From contig NZ_FMXQ01000007.1 of assembly GCF_900104485.1 (NCBI RefSeq), positions 62,001-126,000 on the forward strand: a DNA stretch of 64,000 nt. The letters run 5' to 3'. A program made the position numbers and the translations under genes. This stretch comes from Bauldia litoralis (GTDB lineage: Bacteria > Pseudomonadota > Alphaproteobacteria > Rhizobiales > Kaistiaceae). The notes below the pieces were generated by a model, which ran no database searches, was not told where the DNA came from, and was given only the letters and a program-made list of their open reading frames with translations. This document shows positions 62,012 through 64,000 of the stretch, piece after piece (position 1 is the first letter of the stretch; each line of letters begins with the position of its first letter).

Positions 62012-63070
62012 ATGAACACGTCTTCCCAGGACCTTGCCGGATTCGGCTGGTCGAATTTCTTTCAATCGCAACTCACTGCCGACGAACTGACCGGGTCCGT
62101 CCCGGTGCGCGTTACCGTGGCCCATCGCAACGGGCTCGACGTCGCCCATCCGGATTTTGCCGAACGGGTGCCGCTCCTCACCACCGAACCCCATGACGAG
62201 GAGGGGCGGGCGACCGTCGGCGACTGGATCCTGCTCGACGCCGAAAGCCACGCGCCGCAACGCCTGCTGGACCGCAAGACGCTGTTCAAGCGCAAGGCGG
62301 CCGGCGCCGACCGCCGCGTCCAGTTGATCGCCGCCAATGTCGACACGCTGCTGGTGGTGTCCTCCTGCAATCAGGATTTCAACCCGGCGCGCCTCGAACG
62401 ATACCTGGTGCTCGCTCGCGACGCCGGGGTGATGCCGGTGGTGGTGCTGACCAAGGCGGATCTCGCCGAGGATACGGAGACGTACCGGAGGCAGGCAGAG
62501 AAGCTGATGCCGGGCCTCCTGGTCGAGTGCATCAACGCGCGAAGCCGCGAGGGCGTCGCGTCGCTGCTGCCGTGGTGCGGCAACGGCCAGACGGTGGCGC
62601 TGGTCGGATCGTCGGGCGTCGGCAAGTCGACGCTGGTCAACACGCTGGCCGGCGAGGCGATCCAGGAGACGCAAGGGATACGGGCGAGTGACGCTCATGG
62701 CCGGCACACCACCTCCGGCCGGTCGCTGCACAGGCTCGATACCGGCGGCTGGCTGCTCGATACGCCCGGCATGCGCGAGTTGCAGCTTCTCGACGCCGAG
62801 GCAGGAGTCGAGGACCTGTTCACCGACGTCTTCGAACTGGCCACCGAATGCCGCTTCTCCGACTGCGGGCACGAGACGGAGCCGGGATGTGCCGTGCGTG
62901 CCGCGGTCGAGGCCGGCACGCTCGACCCCGAGCGGCTGAAGCGATTCCGCAAGCTGGTCGCCGAAGAGGCCTACAATTCCCTGTCGCTGGCCGATCGCCG
63001 GGCACGCGACAAGGGCTTCGGCAAGATGATCAAGGCGGTGGTGAAGGAGAAAAAGGGGCGGTGGGAGTGA
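62012..63070 (+). CDS. rsgA: Small-subunit ribosome biogenesis GTPase RsgA
   Basis: A 352-residue circularly permuted GTPase that checks late 30S maturation. OB-fold N-terminus (VTVAHRNGLDVAHPDFAERV), G4 and G5 before G1: NVDTLLVVSSCNQDFNPARL, VVVLTKADLAED, then P-loop VALVGSSGVGKSTLVNTLAG, TTSGRSLHRL, LLDTPGMRELQLLD. C-terminal zinc domain with Cys-His-Cys ligands ATECRFSDCGHETEPGCAVR. The ATG at 62012 was chosen; upstream in-frame codons are unconserved. Confidence 0.95.
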   Translation: MNTSSQDLAGFGWSNFFQSQLTADELTGSVPVRVTVAHRNGLDVAHPDFAERVPLLTTEPHDEEGRATVGDWILLDAESHAPQRLLDRKTLFKRKAAGADRRVQLIAANVDTLLVVSSCNQDFNPARLERYLVLARDAGVMPVVVLTKADLAEDTETYRRQAEKLMPGLLVECINARSREGVASLLPWCGNGQTVALVGSSGVGKSTLVNTLAGEAIQETQGIRASDAHGRHTTSGRSLHRLDTGGWLLDTPGMRELQLLDAEAGVEDLFTDVFELATECRFSDCGHETEPGCAVRAAVEAGTLDPERLKRFRKLVAEEAYNSLSLADRRARDKGFGKMIKAVVKEKKGRWE

Positions 63071-63145
63071 CCGCGCTCCTGCCTTATACTGGTGGCAAGC
63101 ACCATTGAGTGGCTGCCGGAGGCGGCCGAAGTTGAAGGTAATGCA

Positions 63146-63667
63146 ATGATCAGACGCCTTTTCCTGGCCGCCGCCACCTTGCTTGCCGTGACCGCCGCGG
63201 CCGCCGCCCAGACCCCCGAGGAAGCCGTGGCATACGCCTTTCTCGGGCTGGCGGACGGCGCTTCCATCGAGCGCAGCGGCACGACGATGACCTGGGTCGA
63301 GACCGGGTCATCGCCGGCCGCCTTCGATGGCGATGCGATGATCGGCGGGCAGAAGGCCGCCATCCGCTTCATCGTCAAGGCGGTGGAGGAATGCCGCTTC
63401 GAGATCACGCTGGAAGGCCCGAGCAACCTGGTCCCCGGCGGCAACCGCCTGTTCGGCCGGATCGACCTCAAGAATGTCGGCGACATCACGATCGCCGAGG
63501 ACGGTTTCAAGACGTCGATCGAGGGGATCGGCTTCTGCCAGACCGGCCAGCGCAACCCGACCTGCATGACGATTCACGATGCCGACCTCTTCGGGTCGCT
63601 GGACGCCGAGCGCCACAGCGAGGCGGTTGCCTTCCTGCGCGAGCAGGGCTGCGCCGCCATCAACTGA
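63146..63667 (+). CDS. Exported protein of unknown function
   Basis: A 173-residue protein with signal peptide (MIRRLFLAAATLLAVTAAAA, cleavage near AAAQ about residue 21). The mature part (TPEEAVAYAFLGLADGASIE) has three or four cysteines (EECRFEI, FCQTGQRNPTC, EQGCAAIN), probably two disulfides, and a beta-rich middle. No known motif. GAAGG precedes the ATG; the frame from 63092 adds an unconserved polar extension. 11 bases before the cupin gene, so possibly an operon. Confidence 0.8.
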   Translation: MIRRLFLAAATLLAVTAAAAAQTPEEAVAYAFLGLADGASIERSGTTMTWVETGSSPAAFDGDAMIGGQKAAIRFIVKAVEECRFEITLEGPSNLVPGGNRLFGRIDLKNVGDITIAEDGFKTSIEGIGFCQTGQRNPTCMTIHDADLFGSLDAERHSEAVAFLREQGCAAIN

Positions 63668-63678
63668 CGGGGAATGCG

Positions 63679-64000
63679 ATGACTGACTGGAAGACCGATG
63701 GCGTCAAGGTGATCCCGGGCGACCAGCTCGACACCAACACGCCCCAGACGCCCGGCATGGACCGGGCAGCGGCGATCAACTTCGCCCGGGTGGGGGCGCA
63801 GAAGATCTGGGCCGGGACCGTGTCGATCAGGCCCGACGCCAAGACCGGCGCGCATCATCACGGCGCCCTGGAGAGCGTGATCTACGTCCTCAAGGGCAAG
63901 GCGCGGATGCGCTGGGGCGACAACCTCGAATTCGTCGCCGAGGCCGGGCCGGGCGATTTCATCTTCGTACCGCCCTACGTGCCGCACCAGGAGATCAATG
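63679..64000 (+). CDS. Cupin-domain protein, 3' part missing
   Basis: The first 107 codons of a cupin gene cut by the window end. TDWKTDGVKVIPGDQLDTNT, then the first metal motif KTGAHHHGALESVIYVLKG with two His and Glu, and GDFIFVPPYVPHQEIN with the second-motif His. The core fold is nearly complete. Start ATG with GGGGAAT upstream. Metal-binding dioxygenase or small-molecule-binding roles are possible; not resolvable from this. Confidence 0.88.
   Translation, partial: MTDWKTDGVKVIPGDQLDTNTPQTPGMDRAAAINFARVGAQKIWAGTVSIRPDAKTGAHHHGALESVIYVLKGKARMRWGDNLEFVAEAGPGDFIFVPPYVPHQEIN

Noticed and set aside
59801-62872. ABC-F protein read as a 1023-residue fusion
   Set aside because: The extra N-terminal part is antisense to rsgA and crosses the divergent promoter region; the start at 61690 begins the conserved domain.

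Overview
The window is dense, high-GC bacterial chromosome carrying 69 protein genes, two of them cut by the window ends. I found no rRNA, tRNA, insertion sequence, prophage or CRISPR array. Protein types and gene order point to an alphaproteobacterium, most likely of the Hyphomicrobiales (Rhizobiales): rpsF-rpsR-DUF2232-rplI; fabD-fabG-acpP-fabF-mltG-yicC-gmk; lptF-lptG-lptD-surA-pdxA-rsmA; an NnrU protein, and SRPBCC/ArsR and DGPF/sigma pairs. This is inference from gene content only.

Layout. 0-5.2 kb: the 5' end of an exported protein gene, an EnvZ/OmpR-type two-component pair and, divergent from it, three exported proteins (a four-EF-hand protein, a beta-rich protein and a YHYH-domain protein), probably one envelope or metal-related module. 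5.3-18.9 kb: ArsR-SRPBCC pair, guaB, MAPEG protein, rRNA methyltransferase, two paralogous four-cysteine exported proteins, MTA/SAH nucleosidase, a DUF6544-like protein, two YCII/DGPF proteins coupled to an ECF42-type sigma factor, a CDF transporter, SDRs, guaA and an ArsC-like reductase. 18.9-30.2 kb: two L,D-transpeptidases, NnrU protein, panB, a YfgM-like protein, der, SDR, purF, cvpA, a small membrane protein, radA, an NTF2-like protein and alr.

30.3-36.4 kb: a five-gene catabolic operon: an E1 alpha-beta fused ThDP dehydrogenase, a free lipoyl domain, an alpha/beta hydrolase, a SorC-type sugar regulator and an FGGY (xylulokinase-type) kinase. It looks like an acetoin-dehydrogenase system with its AcoC component split in two and attached to sugar metabolism; it is the least ordinary part of the window. 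36.4-49.4 kb: SRPBCC protein, dnaB, cfa, ribosomal proteins, fatty-acid synthesis genes, mltG, yicC and gmk. 49.4-63.1 kb: rsmA, pdxA, surA-like, lptD, lptG and lptF (outer-membrane LPS transport), pepA, holC, a methyltransferase, an ABC-F ATPase and rsgA. The right end has an unknown exported protein and a truncated cupin.

Most of the window is core housekeeping. The accessory interest lies in the YHYH/EF-hand module, the sigma-DGPF operon with a recognisable own-type promoter, the four-cysteine paralog pair and the E1-lipoyl-hydrolase-kinase operon.
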